NCBI RefSeq assembly: GCF_011290485.1
Contig: NZ_CP048029.1
Span: 744,001-808,000, forward strand
Source of the DNA: Caldichromatium japonicum
GTDB lineage: Bacteria > Pseudomonadota > Gammaproteobacteria > Chromatiales > Chromatiaceae
Direction: 5' to 3'
Length of the DNA stretch: 64,000 nucleotides
Shown piece after piece: positions 43,989 through 53,708 of the stretch. The first letter of the stretch is position 1; the number at the start of each line of letters is the position of its first letter. Both the position numbers and the translations under genes were made by a program. The notes under the pieces were generated by a model. It saw nothing but the letters and a program-made list of their open reading frames with translations. It had not been told where the DNA came from and ran no database searches.

Positions 43989-46931
43989 ATGGAAATACAG
44001 CACTTACCTGTCCCTGCCGAAGCCGCGCCCGCCCCATCCAAGCCGTTCGATGGCTATGTCGTCTGCATCGGTGCCTCGGCCGGCGGGCTCGATGCGCTCG
44101 AAAAGTTTTTCAAGGCCTGTCCCATCGATCTGGGTGTGGCCTTCGTGGTGGTCCAGCACCTGTCGCCTGACCACAAGAGCATGATGAGCAACCTGCTGGC
44201 ACGTCATACCGCTATGCCGGTGACCATGGTCGAGGATGACATGCCGATGGAGGCCGATCATGTTTATCTGATCCCCCCCGGTGCCATCATGCATGTCACA
44301 AAGGGGCATCTCCATCTGACGCCCAAGAACCCGCGCGGCTTGACCTTGCCGATCGATATCTTTTTCTCCTCGCTTGCGGATATCTATGGACGCAAGGCGG
44401 TGGGGATCATCCTTTCGGGCACGGGCACCGACGGCACGCGCGGTGCGGTGGCGATCAATGCCGCTGGCGGGTTTTTGATGGCCCAAGAGCCAGAATCGGC
44501 CAAGTTCGACGGCATGCCACGCAGCGTCATCGCCACCGGCCTCGTCGATGCCATTCTGCCCGCCGAGGAGCTGCCAGCGCGCCTGGTCGCCCATATCCGC
44601 AATCTGCCTTATCAGGCGCCGGAGAGCGAGCCGCCGCGCTTCGTCCCGCGCGCCAATATGACCAACGAGGAGGTGCTGGCGGCGCTGTTGCATCTCCTGC
44701 ATCAGGTCGGGGGGATCGATTTCTCGGACTACAAGCCGACCACCGTCATGCGCCGGATCGAACGGCGCATGCAGGTGCGCCACACCCCTGAGCTCTATCA
44801 GTATTACGACCTGCTCGAACACGACCGCAATGAGATCATCACTTTGCGGCGCGAGATGCTGATCTCGGTCACGAGCTTTTTTCGCGATACCGAAACCTTC
44901 AATGTCCTGGCCGAGACGGTGATCAATCCGATGGTCGCCGAGCGTCCGCAAAACGAGCAGATCCGGGTCTGGATCGCAGGGGTGGCTACGGGTGAAGAGG
45001 CCTACAGCATCGGCATGCTGTTCATCGAGGCCTTCGAGCGCGAGCGCCGCTGGCCGAATCTCAAGATCTTCGCCACCGACGTCGATCAGCAGTGCATCGA
45101 GACCGCCAGCATCGGCCAGTATCCGGAATCGGCGGCGGCTGAGCTTTCCCCAGAACGCCTGGAGCGATTCTTTATCAAACAAGGCGACCGCTTTGTGGTG
45201 AAAAACGAGCTGCGTCAGTGCATCATCTTTGCGCGGCACAACCTGCTAGCGGATCCCCCCTTCACCAAGATGGACCTAGTGGTTTGCCGCAACACCCTGA
45301 TCTATTTCAAATCCACGGCCCAGGAGCATGCCCTGCGTTCCTTGCAATACGCCCTGCGCGAGGGAGGGGTGTTGCTTTTGGGCTCTAGCGAGTCGCTCTC
45401 GGCCTCGACCGAGGGGCTGCAGACCATCAGCGCCAAGCACAAGATCTTTCGGCGCGTCGGTCCCATGTCCTTGCCTCTGCTCGATCGCAAGAGTGCGGCC
45501 CTGCTCACGCCGCCGACCCTCGGCAAGCCGCCGCTGCTCAATAAACTGCGCCGTGGCTCGCGCGAATCCTCGATTGCCGAGCAGGGTGCCTCCAAGCTCA
45601 TGGCCCTGTATGCACCACCGGCGATTGTGGTCAACCCGCAGCATGAGGCCATTTATCTGTTTGGCGATGTCAATCCCTATCTCCAGGCCCGCGAGGGGAC
45701 AGCAAGCCTCGAGATCAGCCGGCTGTTACCCGAGAAGCTCACGCCGGTGGCCGCGGCCCTGCTGTATAAATCGGCGCGCGACCGCTGTTCGATCGTGTCC
45801 GATGTCCTGGATGTCACGCTCAAGACCGGCGAGCGACGCACCATCCGCCTGTGGGCCCATCCGCTCAATGCCGACGAGGAAGAACGCCTGACGCTGTTGT
45901 GCTTTGAACATCTGCCGAGCCAGCCGAGCCAGGGTGCGCTCGAATCTTTAGATGTCGATGCCGAGACCATGGCGCGGATCGCTGTCCTGGAGCGCGAGCT
46001 GGCCGCCACCCGCGAGAGCCTCCAGGCGACCATCGAGGAGCTGGAGACCTCCAACGAGGAGCTTCAGGCCACCAACGAGGAACTGATGGCCTCGAACGAA
46101 GAGCTGCAAAGCTCCAACGAGGAGCTGCAATCGGTCAACGAGGAGATGAGTACGGTCAACGCCGAGTTCCAGGAGAAGATGATGGTGCTCAACCGCCTCA
46201 ATGCCGACCTCGACAGCATGGCGCGGGCTGTGGGGGTGGCGACCATCTTCTTGGATGCCGATCTACACATCACCCGTTTCAGCCCGGATGCGACCCAGAT
46301 CTTCAAGCTGCGCGATTCGGACACGGGGCGGCATCTGGGCGACATCTCGCATGTCTTGAACTATCCGGAACTGCTCGACGACCTGCGCCGCACCCTCATG
46401 ACCCAGCGCACGGTCGAGACCGAGGTGACAACAGTCGATGAAAAGCGGGTCTATCTGGCGCGCATCCTGCCTTATTCCATCCCCTCGACCACCCTCAATG
46501 GGGTGGTGGCGACCTTTGTCGAGGTTACCGCCTTTCATGATGTGCGCCGCCTACAATCTATACTCGATGCCCTACCCGAACATATCGCCGTGCTCGACCA
46601 CATGGGGGTAGTGAGCATGGTCAACGCCGCTTGGCGGCGTTTCGCCCGCGCCAATGGCGACAAGGACCCCCGCCGCTGTACCCCCGGGATGAATTATCTG
46701 GAGGTCTATCAGTCTAGATCGCTTCAGGAGGATCCTTATGCCAAGGATGCCTATCAAGGGGTTTTGGGCGTGCTTGAGGGGACCCTGCCGATCTTTTCGA
46801 TGGAATATCCCTATCGCACCGCCGATGCCGAGTATTGGTTCGTTATGAATGTGGTGCCGGTGATGACCCAGGACATCGGCGCCGTGGTGAGTCACATCAA
46901 TATCAGCAGCTGGTATCGGGGCACATCATGA
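43989..46931 (+). CDS. CheB-CheR-PAS fusion chemotaxis-type protein
   Basis: A 980-residue cytoplasmic protein. Residues about 18-205 are a CheB methylesterase domain without a receiver, with the catalytic Ser in CIGASAGGLDALEKFF, His in VVQHLSPDH and Asp in SGTGTDGTRGAVAIN. Residues about 225-480 are a CheR methyltransferase (MLISVTSFFRD, GVATGEEAYSIGML, LVVCRNTLIYF). A long coiled coil with repeated EELxxSNEEL follows, then two PAS domains. CheB-CheR fusions usually end in a kinase; here the kinase is the next gene, overlapping by 4 bp. The start at 43989 fits the homology. It is divergent from the frameshifted kinase. No chemoreceptor, CheA or CheW gene is near, so a non-motility signalling role is likely. 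Confidence 0.9.
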   Translation: MEIQHLPVPAEAAPAPSKPFDGYVVCIGASAGGLDALEKFFKACPIDLGVAFVVVQHLSPDHKSMMSNLLARHTAMPVTMVEDDMPMEADHVYLIPPGAIMHVTKGHLHLTPKNPRGLTLPIDIFFSSLADIYGRKAVGIILSGTGTDGTRGAVAINAAGGFLMAQEPESAKFDGMPRSVIATGLVDAILPAEELPARLVAHIRNLPYQAPESEPPRFVPRANMTNEEVLAALLHLLHQVGGIDFSDYKPTTVMRRIERRMQVRHTPELYQYYDLLEHDRNEIITLRREMLISVTSFFRDTETFNVLAETVINPMVAERPQNEQIRVWIAGVATGEEAYSIGMLFIEAFERERRWPNLKIFATDVDQQCIETASIGQYPESAAAELSPERLERFFIKQGDRFVVKNELRQCIIFARHNLLADPPFTKMDLVVCRNTLIYFKSTAQEHALRSLQYALREGGVLLLGSSESLSASTEGLQTISAKHKIFRRVGPMSLPLLDRKSAALLTPPTLGKPPLLNKLRRGSRESSIAEQGASKLMALYAPPAIVVNPQHEAIYLFGDVNPYLQAREGTASLEISRLLPEKLTPVAAALLYKSARDRCSIVSDVLDVTLKTGERRTIRLWAHPLNADEEERLTLLCFEHLPSQPSQGALESLDVDAETMARIAVLERELAATRESLQATIEELETSNEELQATNEELMASNEELQSSNEELQSVNEEMSTVNAEFQEKMMVLNRLNADLDSMARAVGVATIFLDADLHITRFSPDATQIFKLRDSDTGRHLGDISHVLNYPELLDDLRRTLMTQRTVETEVTTVDEKRVYLARILPYSIPSTTLNGVVATFVEVTAFHDVRRLQSILDALPEHIAVLDHMGVVSMVNAAWRRFARANGDKDPRRCTPGMNYLEVYQSRSLQEDPYAKDAYQGVLGVLEGTLPIFSMEYPYRTADAEYWFVMNVVPVMTQDIGAVVSHINISSWYRGTS

Positions 46932-48658
46932 ACCGTCGGGCAATGAACCTTACCGAGCTGCGCGTTCGTGCTGAGCGCGCCATCGCCGAGGGTCAGTCTA
47001 TTCTGTCTGCGGATCTAGATGAGCCCAGATCGCTCGAGCTTGCCCATCTCATCGAGGAATTGCGGATCTATCAGGCCGAGCTCGAACTCCAGAACGAGGA
47101 GCTCAATCAGGCCCAGGATCAGCTCGCCCAGGCCAAGGAACGCTATCGGCGGCTATTCAATGATCTGCCAGTGCCGGCGTTGGTGATCGATGGCACGGGG
47201 TTCGTCGTAGAGGCCAACAATCAAGCGTGCCTGGCCTTGGGTTTGAGCACCCAGGTCTCCTTGCGTCACGGGGCTTTCGCGCGTTTTTTCATGCCGGCGG
47301 ATGCCGACCGTGTGTCTATGCGCCTGCGCACCCTGGATGAATCCATCTTGCCGTCTCACCTGGAATCAATGCATCTCAAGGCCGACGGCGGTGTCGCCTG
47401 CTATGACGTGCACCTCATGCCGCTGCTGAGCCAGGACGACGGTGACGGCGACATCCTGGTCGTATTCATCGACCGCAGCGCCGAGGAGGGGCTTAAGACA
47501 CTCTCAGCCGAGTTGGAACAAGCCAAGCTGCTCGCCGAGCAGGCAAATTCAGCCAAGAGCGCCTTTCTCGCCAATATCGGCCATGAACTGCGTACCCCGT
47601 TGAATGCGCTCATGGGCCTATCGCGCCTGTTGCTCGAAAGTCGGGAACCTTTGAGCTCCCGGCAGGAGGACTATCTGGCCAAGATCAATGCCGCCGCCGA
47701 GGCGCTTGCCAACATGATCAACGAGATCCTGGATGAAGCGCGGCTTGCGGAGGGCAAACCCAAACTCGAAGCGATCGCCCTTAGCATCGAGGACCTCTTG
47801 ACTAATACGCGACGACTGTTCTCCCCCATTGCTGATGACAAGGGGTTAAGGTTCGAGTGCTTAGTCGATCCGCGTATCCCGGACCTATTGGTCGGTGATC
47901 CCTTGCGCATCCAGCAGGTGCTCAATCATCTGGTTGATAATGCCTTAAAGTTCACCGAACGGGGCGGAGTACGGGTCTGGATCGAGCGATGGAACGCGAT
48001 GACGGCCAATCCTGCCCCTGAGATGGGTACTCGTAGGCTGTTACCTGCGCTGGGAGATGGCAGCACGATGCTATCGACGTCAACTGAGCAACCAGGCATC
48101 CGCTCTGTCTGCTGGCTCCGTTTTACGGTGAGCGATACGGGCAGGGGGCTGAGCCCTGAACAGCAGGCACAGCTCTGGGCCAGTCGTCCACAAGCCGACC
48201 CACTCGCCAATCCGATCCCTACTGAGGCGGGACTGGGTTTGGCTATCAGCCGGCATGTGGTCGAGCTCATGGGCGGTCAGATGGGGGTTGAGAGTCAGGT
48301 AGGTCAGGGGAGTGTCTTTTGGTTCGAGATCCCGCTCGGGCTCCCGGGGACTGCTTCCTATCCAGTCGCTGAGGTCAGTCAGGCAGTTCTAGCGGATGAG
48401 TCCGATGTCCGCGGCACTTCGGTCCAGCCGCTTGATCCGGATGCGATCCAGATACGCCTTAAGACCCTGGCCTGTCTGCTCGATCAGCACCTCAGCCGGG
48501 CAAGGGTCGTCAGCGCCGAGATCGAGCAATCCGTACATGGCACCTCTTTGCAAGACAACTATGCCCCCATTGCCCGCATGATCCAGCGGCTCGATTTCGA
48601 GACTGCGCTCCAGGCGTTGCAGCATTTGGCAAAAGACCGGGGCTGGACCTTGTCATGA
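46928..48658 (+). CDS. PAS histidine kinase following CheB-CheR
   Basis: A 576-residue soluble kinase whose ATG overlaps the preceding stop (ATGA). A coiled coil (IEELRIYQAELELQNEELNQ) leads into a PAS domain (RLFNDLPVPALVIDGTGFVV). HisKA follows with the phospho-His in ANIGHELRTPLNALMGL, then HATPase (DNALKFTERGGVRVW, GLGLAISRHVVELMGG). There is no receiver or Hpt domain. The last 75 residues form the shared helical module (ALACLLDQHLSRARVV-like, then LDFETALQALQHLAKD). It probably receives its signal from the CheB-CheR-PAS partner and passes phosphate to the receiver in the next gene. That is inference from the operon. Confidence 0.88.
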   Translation: MNRRAMNLTELRVRAERAIAEGQSILSADLDEPRSLELAHLIEELRIYQAELELQNEELNQAQDQLAQAKERYRRLFNDLPVPALVIDGTGFVVEANNQACLALGLSTQVSLRHGAFARFFMPADADRVSMRLRTLDESILPSHLESMHLKADGGVACYDVHLMPLLSQDDGDGDILVVFIDRSAEEGLKTLSAELEQAKLLAEQANSAKSAFLANIGHELRTPLNALMGLSRLLLESREPLSSRQEDYLAKINAAAEALANMINEILDEARLAEGKPKLEAIALSIEDLLTNTRRLFSPIADDKGLRFECLVDPRIPDLLVGDPLRIQQVLNHLVDNALKFTERGGVRVWIERWNAMTANPAPEMGTRRLLPALGDGSTMLSTSTEQPGIRSVCWLRFTVSDTGRGLSPEQQAQLWASRPQADPLANPIPTEAGLGLAISRHVVELMGGQMGVESQVGQGSVFWFEIPLGLPGTASYPVAEVSQAVLADESDVRGTSVQPLDPDAIQIRLKTLACLLDQHLSRARVVSAEIEQSVHGTSLQDNYAPIARMIQRLDFETALQALQHLAKDRGWTLS

Positions 48659-50109
48659 TTGAAGAACAAGCGCGTATCCTGGTCGTCGATGACACCCTGA
48701 CCAATGTCGAGATCCTGCTCGGGATGCTCGAGGATAGCTATGACACCAGTTTTGCCCTGTCGGGGCGGCAGGCATTGGAGCTGATCAAGCGGTTCGGCAA
48801 TCCCGATCTGATTCTCCTCGATGTCATGATGCCTGAGCTAGATGGCTATGCGGTCTGCGCCGTCTTGAAGTCCGATCCAGCAACGCGCGAGATCCCGGTG
48901 ATCTTCGTCACTGCACGCACCGATGTCGAAAGCGAGATGCGAGCGTTGGCCGCCGGCGGGGTCGATTTTGTCCATAAACCGGTCAACAGGGCGATCCTGT
49001 GCGCGCGCATTGCCTTACACCTCGAGCTCAAGCGCCGTGAGCAGGCACTACGCGCTGCCAACGAGGAGCTCGCGCGCCATCGCGATCATCTCGAAGACCT
49101 GATCTCGGCGCGGGTGCGCGAGCTTGCCCAGGCGCGCGATGAAGCCGAAAGCGCCAACCGCGCCAAGAGCGTGTTTCTAACCACCATCGGGCATGAGTTC
49201 TTGACACCACTGCACCAGATCCTCGGTCTGGCCTATCTTGCCAAACAGGGGGCGCAGGACGAACACGCCCGAGCGCAGATCGATGCCCTGGAACGCGCTG
49301 CCCAGCGTTTGCATCAGCTGATCAATAATCTACTCACCCTAAGCCGGGCCGAGTCCGAGCGTCTGGAGATCAAAGAGACCGATTTTGAGGTCGCTGCCCT
49401 ATGCAGCCGGGTCATGGAACGCTTTGCAGCAAGAGCTGCCGCCAAGGGCCTGGCGCTCGAACAGATGCTGGCCTTTGAGCCTCCCCTGTGGGTGCGCGGC
49501 GATGACTTGCATCTCGAACAGGTCCTGGATGCCTTGCTCAGCAATGCCGTCAAGTTTTCGGAAAAGGGGCGGATCCAACTCAAGGTCGGCCTTTGGGAGC
49601 GACGCCCGCATGCAGTGCGCATCCGTTTCGTCGTGGTGGATCAGGGGACCGGCCTTGTTCCTGAGATCCAGGGCCGTCTGTTTGAGCCCTTTCAGCAAGG
49701 CGATGGTTCGCTCAACCGTAGGTATGAAGGGGTCGGGTTGGGTTTGGCCCTGGCCAGGCGTCTCATCAAGCTCATGGGCGGCGAGATGGGGGTGGAGAGC
49801 GAGCTTGGGCAAGGCAGTACCTTTTGGTTCGAGCTGCGTCTGCCCCTCGGTACTGCGCCAACGTCCGAGACTACGGCCGTACCCCAGGCCTCCCCCGTTT
49901 TGGAAGGCGAGGCGCTGCGCCAAGCGGTCGAAGACCTGGCGCATCTCCTCGAGCAAAACGATGTCACCGCCCATACCCTCTATTTCGATGCACCGAGTCT
50001 CTATGAGCCAGCGCTCAAGGGGCGGGAAGAGGTCTTTCGTGCGGCGTTGACGAACTATGACTTCGAGACCGCCTTGGCTGTATTGCGCGCCCAGGGCGAT
50101 GCATCCTAA
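48655..50109 (+). CDS. Receiver-histidine kinase protein
   Basis: A 484-residue soluble protein that overlaps the previous gene by 4 bp. Residues 8-120 are a receiver domain with RILVVDDTLTNVEILLGML, phospho-Asp in LILLDVMMPELDG, and IFVTARTD and VHKP for the Thr and Lys. A coiled coil joins it to HisKA (LTTIGHEFLTPLHQILGL, with Phe-Leu in place of the usual Leu-Arg after His-Glu) and HATPase (SNAVKFSEKGRIQLK, GVGLGLALARRLIKLMGG). The C-terminal 65 residues are the shared helical module (YDFETALAVLRAQGD). It is the last gene of the CheBR operon. The 118 bp to the convergent TRAP gene hold no clear terminator. Confidence 0.88.
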   Translation: MIEEQARILVVDDTLTNVEILLGMLEDSYDTSFALSGRQALELIKRFGNPDLILLDVMMPELDGYAVCAVLKSDPATREIPVIFVTARTDVESEMRALAAGGVDFVHKPVNRAILCARIALHLELKRREQALRAANEELARHRDHLEDLISARVRELAQARDEAESANRAKSVFLTTIGHEFLTPLHQILGLAYLAKQGAQDEHARAQIDALERAAQRLHQLINNLLTLSRAESERLEIKETDFEVAALCSRVMERFAARAAAKGLALEQMLAFEPPLWVRGDDLHLEQVLDALLSNAVKFSEKGRIQLKVGLWERRPHAVRIRFVVVDQGTGLVPEIQGRLFEPFQQGDGSLNRRYEGVGLGLALARRLIKLMGGEMGVESELGQGSTFWFELRLPLGTAPTSETTAVPQASPVLEGEALRQAVEDLAHLLEQNDVTAHTLYFDAPSLYEPALKGREEVFRAALTNYDFETALAVLRAQGDAS

Positions 50110-50227
50110 ATGGCCACGCCTGATATTGCCTACAAACCGCTCTGCGCAGGGTCCCGCCGGGCCCGCTCCCAGTCGATCCCAGCCTGGAGAGGGAGGGTAG
50201 GCCCCCCGTACCCCCTAAGCCTCCCAA

Positions 50228-51313
50228 TCACCGTTTACGCCTTAATGCCTGTCTCAGATTGGCCATGGGAAGCTCAGAGACCCCCCACCAGAGGTCGGCG
50301 CGTTCCTGGAAGGACATCATGGATTCATAGAGCTGCTTGAAGGCCGGGTTTCTCGCCGATTCTTCGGCATAGAAGGCGTGTGCGGCCTCATAGGCCTTGA
50401 GCAGCACATCATCGGGAAAGCGCCGAAATTCTGCTCCCTCGGCGATTAAACGCTGGAGCGCGGACGGGTTTTTGGCGTCATAGAGCGCAAGCATGCTGAG
50501 ATGCGCATCGCGTGCCGCGACCTCGAAGGCGGCCTGATAGCTCGGCGGCAGCTCTGCCCAGCGGTCTTTGTTGACATAAAAGACGAGATGCGTGCCCGTC
50601 TCCCACCAGCCTGGATAGTAGTAATACTTGGCGACCTTGTGAAAGCCGAGCTTTTCATCGTCATAGGGCACAGTCCATTCGGCGGCATCGATGGTCCCGC
50701 GCTCCAAGGCCGGATAGATCTCACCGCCAGGCAATGATTGGGGGACCGCCCCCAAGCGCGAGAAGATCTCGGCGCCGAACCCTGGGATGCGGATCTTGAG
50801 GCCCTTTAAGTCTTCAAGCGAATGGATCTCGCGCCGATACCAGCCGCCCATCTGGGCGCCGGTGCTGCCGCCAGGGAAGTTGATGATGTTGTATTCGGCA
50901 AAGAGCTCGCGCAGCAGGCGCATCCCCTCATCGGCCAGCACCCAGGCGGTCAATTGCCGAGTATTGAGGCCAAAGGGCAGGGTGGTCTCAAGCGCCAGCG
51001 CCTTGTTCTTGCCATAGTAATAATAAGACGCCGTGTGACCGCATTCGACCGTCCCTTGCTGTACGGCATCCAATACCCCGAAGGCCGGGACCAGCTCGCC
51101 GCCGGCAAAGACCCGGATCTCGAAGCGCCCGTCGGTGAGCTCCGCGACCCGTTTGGCAAGCGTTTCGCCACCGCCATAGATGGTATCCAGACTCTTGGGG
51201 AAACTCGAGGCCAGGCGCCATTTGATCACCGGCCCTTCGGCGCGTGCCGGCAATGCGGCGCCGGCAGCAAGCGCGCCTATGCCTGCGGTTTTTAAAAAAT
51301 CACGTCGCTGCAT
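50228..51313 (-). CDS. TRAP transporter solute-binding protein, Tat-exported
   Basis: A 361-residue periplasmic binding protein of the DctP/TakP type. The N-terminus MQRRDFLKTAGIGALAAGAA is a twin-arginine signal (RRDFLK). The mature part has KWRLASSFPKSLDTIYGGGE, the specificity region LKGLKIRIPGFGAEIF with its substrate-binding Arg, and ALERGTIDAAEWTVPYDDEK, as in binding proteins for alpha-keto acids and related organic acids. No TRAP membrane subunits (DctQ/DctM) lie in the window, so it is an orphan or works with distant subunits. Confidence 0.92.
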   Translation of the reverse strand: MQRRDFLKTAGIGALAAGAALPARAEGPVIKWRLASSFPKSLDTIYGGGETLAKRVAELTDGRFEIRVFAGGELVPAFGVLDAVQQGTVECGHTASYYYYGKNKALALETTLPFGLNTRQLTAWVLADEGMRLLRELFAEYNIINFPGGSTGAQMGGWYRREIHSLEDLKGLKIRIPGFGAEIFSRLGAVPQSLPGGEIYPALERGTIDAAEWTVPYDDEKLGFHKVAKYYYYPGWWETGTHLVFYVNKDRWAELPPSYQAAFEVAARDAHLSMLALYDAKNPSALQRLIAEGAEFRRFPDDVLLKAYEAAHAFYAEESARNPAFKQLYESMMSFQERADLWWGVSELPMANLRQALRRKR

Positions 51314-51424
51314 CGGTCCTCCTCGTCGATTGGGTTCAGTCGCAACCAGGGTGAAACGGTCTACAGTGGACCTCGAAAAAAATCTGGCTGGGCGTTGCGC
51401 GCCAGTAGGTCTGGACTGCGTACC

Positions 51425-52204
51425 CTACTGTTTTGCGCCGGAGGGAACCATATCTTCGCCCTCATCACCCATCGACCTTTCCTTATAATCAGCAGGGATC
51501 TCAAACAGGGCTTTGGACATGGATTCTTTGCGAATGGCGCGGACCTCGGTCTGGGTCTCCATCTCGGTGCCCATCATCTGGACCTTGGAGATGGTCAGGA
51601 TCGGATAGCCCTTGATCTTCTGCATCTCGGCGCGTTGGGCGCGTGCAGCCTCGGAATCCCCGAGCAGCCCCTCGGGTCCGGAGAGTCGCATCAGGTCGTT
51701 GTAACGATCCAGGTCGAGCTGGATCTCCTCTGTCGCCCAGACCTCTTGTTCGATATCCATTAGACCTGTCTTGGAGACCCGATATTTGCGGCAATGAAAG
51801 CCATTGATCTGACGGGTTTCATCGGTCGGTTCGACCGTAATGCGCGTCTGTTCGAGCAGGGCGCGCATCTGTTCCACCCCAGGTTGGGAGATGCCGGCAA
51901 GTATCGCCCTGGCGTTGAGCCGGTAATACTCCTTGGTCGCATGGTTCAAAAAGGTCAGGTCGCCGCTGGATGGGTCGATGATCATGTCGGTCCCTTGGGG
52001 ATCGGTGCTCGCGATCTTCATCTTGCCATAGGCAACCAGGGTCTGACTGGCCTCCTCGCTTGGCGCCTCGCCAGTAAGACCCGACTGGCGATTGAGGGTC
52101 TCGATCAGGATGCCCTCCTCATCGGCGAAGGTCCAGGGTGAGGAGAGGATGGCCAACAGTGCGAGCAAATGGATGAAGGGGAACGAGTAAAGGCGGGATT
52201 GCAT
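51425..52204 (-). CDS. Exported DUF4412-like protein
   Basis: A 259-residue protein with a signal peptide (FPFIHLLALLAILSSPWTFAD). The mature part looks like DUF4412: beta-strand-rich, with QGTDMIIDPSSGDLTFLNHA, KEYYRLNARAIL, then INGFHCRKYRV and the charged helix EAARAQRAEMQKIKG. The two strands about residue 60-120 report a lipoprotein-carrier-like fold in other members. The mature protein has a single cysteine. Function unknown. It is on the same strand as trkA, 118 bp downstream, and ends 111 bp before the TRAP gene start. Confidence 0.7.
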   Translation of the reverse strand: MQSRLYSFPFIHLLALLAILSSPWTFADEEGILIETLNRQSGLTGEAPSEEASQTLVAYGKMKIASTDPQGTDMIIDPSSGDLTFLNHATKEYYRLNARAILAGISQPGVEQMRALLEQTRITVEPTDETRQINGFHCRKYRVSKTGLMDIEQEVWATEEIQLDLDRYNDLMRLSGPEGLLGDSEAARAQRAEMQKIKGYPILTISKVQMMGTEMETQTEVRAIRKESMSKALFEIPADYKERSMGDEGEDMVPSGAKQ

Positions 52205-52258
52205 AGATATTTCTCGTTATCTGCGTTGATTGATGCGGGTATTCCGTCTGCGATAGAT

Positions 52259-52277
52259 GGATACGCATCGCGTATCC
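52259..52277. other. Hairpin 1 between trkA and the DUF4412 gene
   Basis: A perfect 8-bp inverted repeat, GGATACGC and GCGTATCC, with a 3-nt loop. No T-run follows on either strand, so it is not a standard intrinsic terminator. It could be an operator or an RNA-stability element. Confidence 0.45.
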
Positions 52278-52291
52278 GACATCTCCAGGAT

Positions 52292-52310
52292 CATGGTAGC
52301 GGATACCATG
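52292..52310. other. Hairpin 2 between trkA and the DUF4412 gene
   Basis: A perfect 7-bp inverted repeat, CATGGTA and TACCATG, with a 5-nt loop, 14 bp from hairpin 1 and 12 bp from the trkA stop. As for hairpin 1, there is no T-run. Confidence 0.4.
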
Positions 52311-52322
52311 ACCAAGATGTCT

Positions 52323-53696
52323 CTACAAAAAGGTCACTCCCACCTGAAATAGGCGTTCGACCTCATGGATACGGCGCTTGTCCTGGAGAAACAGGATGAC
52401 ATGGTCTTCGGATTCGATGACGGTATCATTGTGGGCGATCAAGACCTCATTGCCGCGCACCAGGGCGCCGACGATCGCCCCTTTGGGTAGTTTGAGGTCG
52501 GCGATGCGCCGTCCGACGACCTTGCTCGAGCTGGGGTCGCCGTGGGCGATGGCCTCGATGGCCTCGGCGGCGCCGCGGCGCAATGAATGCACCATGACCA
52601 CATCGCCGCGCCGGACATGTTTCAATAGGCTACCGATGGTGACCTGCTGCGGCGAGATGGCGACGTCGATTGTCCCCGATTGGACCAGGTCCACATAGGC
52701 AGGGCGATTGATGAGCGCCATCACCTTGTGCGCCCCTAGGCGTTTGGCCAGCATCGCCGAGATGATGTTGTCCTCATCGTCGTTGGTCACTGCGCAAAAG
52801 ACATCGGTATTTTCGATATTTTCCTCAAGCAGTAGATCCTTATCGGCAGCGTCGCCGTGCAAGACGATGGTGTGCTCGAACTCCTCGGCGATCTGTTTGC
52901 AGCGCCTGAGATCCTGCTCGATGACCTTGACCCGGAAATTGGACTCTAACGCCTTGGCCAGCCGGGCGCCGATGTTACCGCCACCAGCGATGATGATCCG
53001 CCGGTATGAGGAATCGAGCCGGCGCAGCTCGCTCATCACCGCACGAATGTGGTCAGGTGCGGCTAGGAAGAAGACCTCGTCCCCGACCTCGATCCGCGTC
53101 TCACCTTCGGGCTGGATGGCGTGGTCATGGCGATAGATGGCCGCTACCCGCGCCTTGACCCCCGGCATGTGCTCGTGCAGAGTGCGTAGCTTCTGACCGA
53201 CCAAGGGTCCACCTTCCAGTGCTCGAACCGCGACCAGGCGAATGCGTCCGCCGGCGAAATCCAGGACCTGGAGTGTGCCCGGATTTTCGATGAGGCGCAG
53301 GATGTAGTCGGTGACCAGGCCCTCGGGGCTGATCGCCACATCGATCGGCAAGGCCTCGTTGCTGAACAGCTTGGGCTGATCGAGAAAGCTTTGGGCGCGG
53401 ACGCGGGCGATCTTGGTTGGGGTATGAAACAGGGTATGGGCCACCTGGCAGGCAACCATATTGGTCTCGTCGCTATTGGTGACCGCGATGATCATATCCG
53501 CATCCTCGGCGCCGGCCCGCAGCAGGATGTCGGGATGGGCCCCATGTCCTTGCACCGTGCGCAGATCGAATCGATCCTGGAGATCGCGCAACAGGTCGGC
53601 ATCTTGATCCACGACGGTGATGTCGTTGGCCTCGCTAACCAGATTGGCCGCCACCGATGAACCGACCTGTCCAGCTCCCAGGATGATGATCTTCAT
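52323..53696 (-). CDS. trkA: Trk potassium uptake regulatory subunit TrkA
   Basis: A 457-residue cytoplasmic NAD-binding protein that gates TrkH/TrkG. It has two RCK units: [19 protein letters not shown] with [12 protein letters not shown], and [19 protein letters not shown] with [16 protein letters not shown]. Each Rossmann domain is followed by a TrkA_C domain. The length is normal. It begins 13 bp after the ntrX stop, the usual ntrYX-trkA order in gammaproteobacteria. trkH is not next to it here. Confidence 0.96.
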   Translation of the reverse strand: MKIIILGAGQVGSSVAANLVSEANDITVVDQDADLLRDLQDRFDLRTVQGHGAHPDILLRAGAEDADMIIAVTNSDETNMVACQVAHTLFHTPTKIARVRAQSFLDQPKLFSNEALPIDVAISPEGLVTDYILRLIENPGTLQVLDFAGGRIRLVAVRALEGGPLVGQKLRTLHEHMPGVKARVAAIYRHDHAIQPEGETRIEVGDEVFFLAAPDHIRAVMSELRRLDSSYRRIIIAGGGNIGARLAKALESNFRVKVIEQDLRRCKQIAEEFEHTIVLHGDAADKDLLLEENIENTDVFCAVTNDDEDNIISAMLAKRLGAHKVMALINRPAYVDLVQSGTIDVAISPQQVTIGSLLKHVRRGDVVMVHSLRRGAAEAIEAIAHGDPSSSKVVGRRIADLKLPKGAIVGALVRGNEVLIAHNDTVIESEDHVILFLQDKRRIHEVERLFQVGVTFL

Positions 53697-53708
53697 GCAT
53701 CCGGCCCC

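Noticed and set aside
44004..45239. Long open frame (411 codons) antisense to the CheB-CheR gene
   Set aside because: Shadow of a GC-rich gene; composition rich in Arg/Asp/His with no domain, and no ribosome site.
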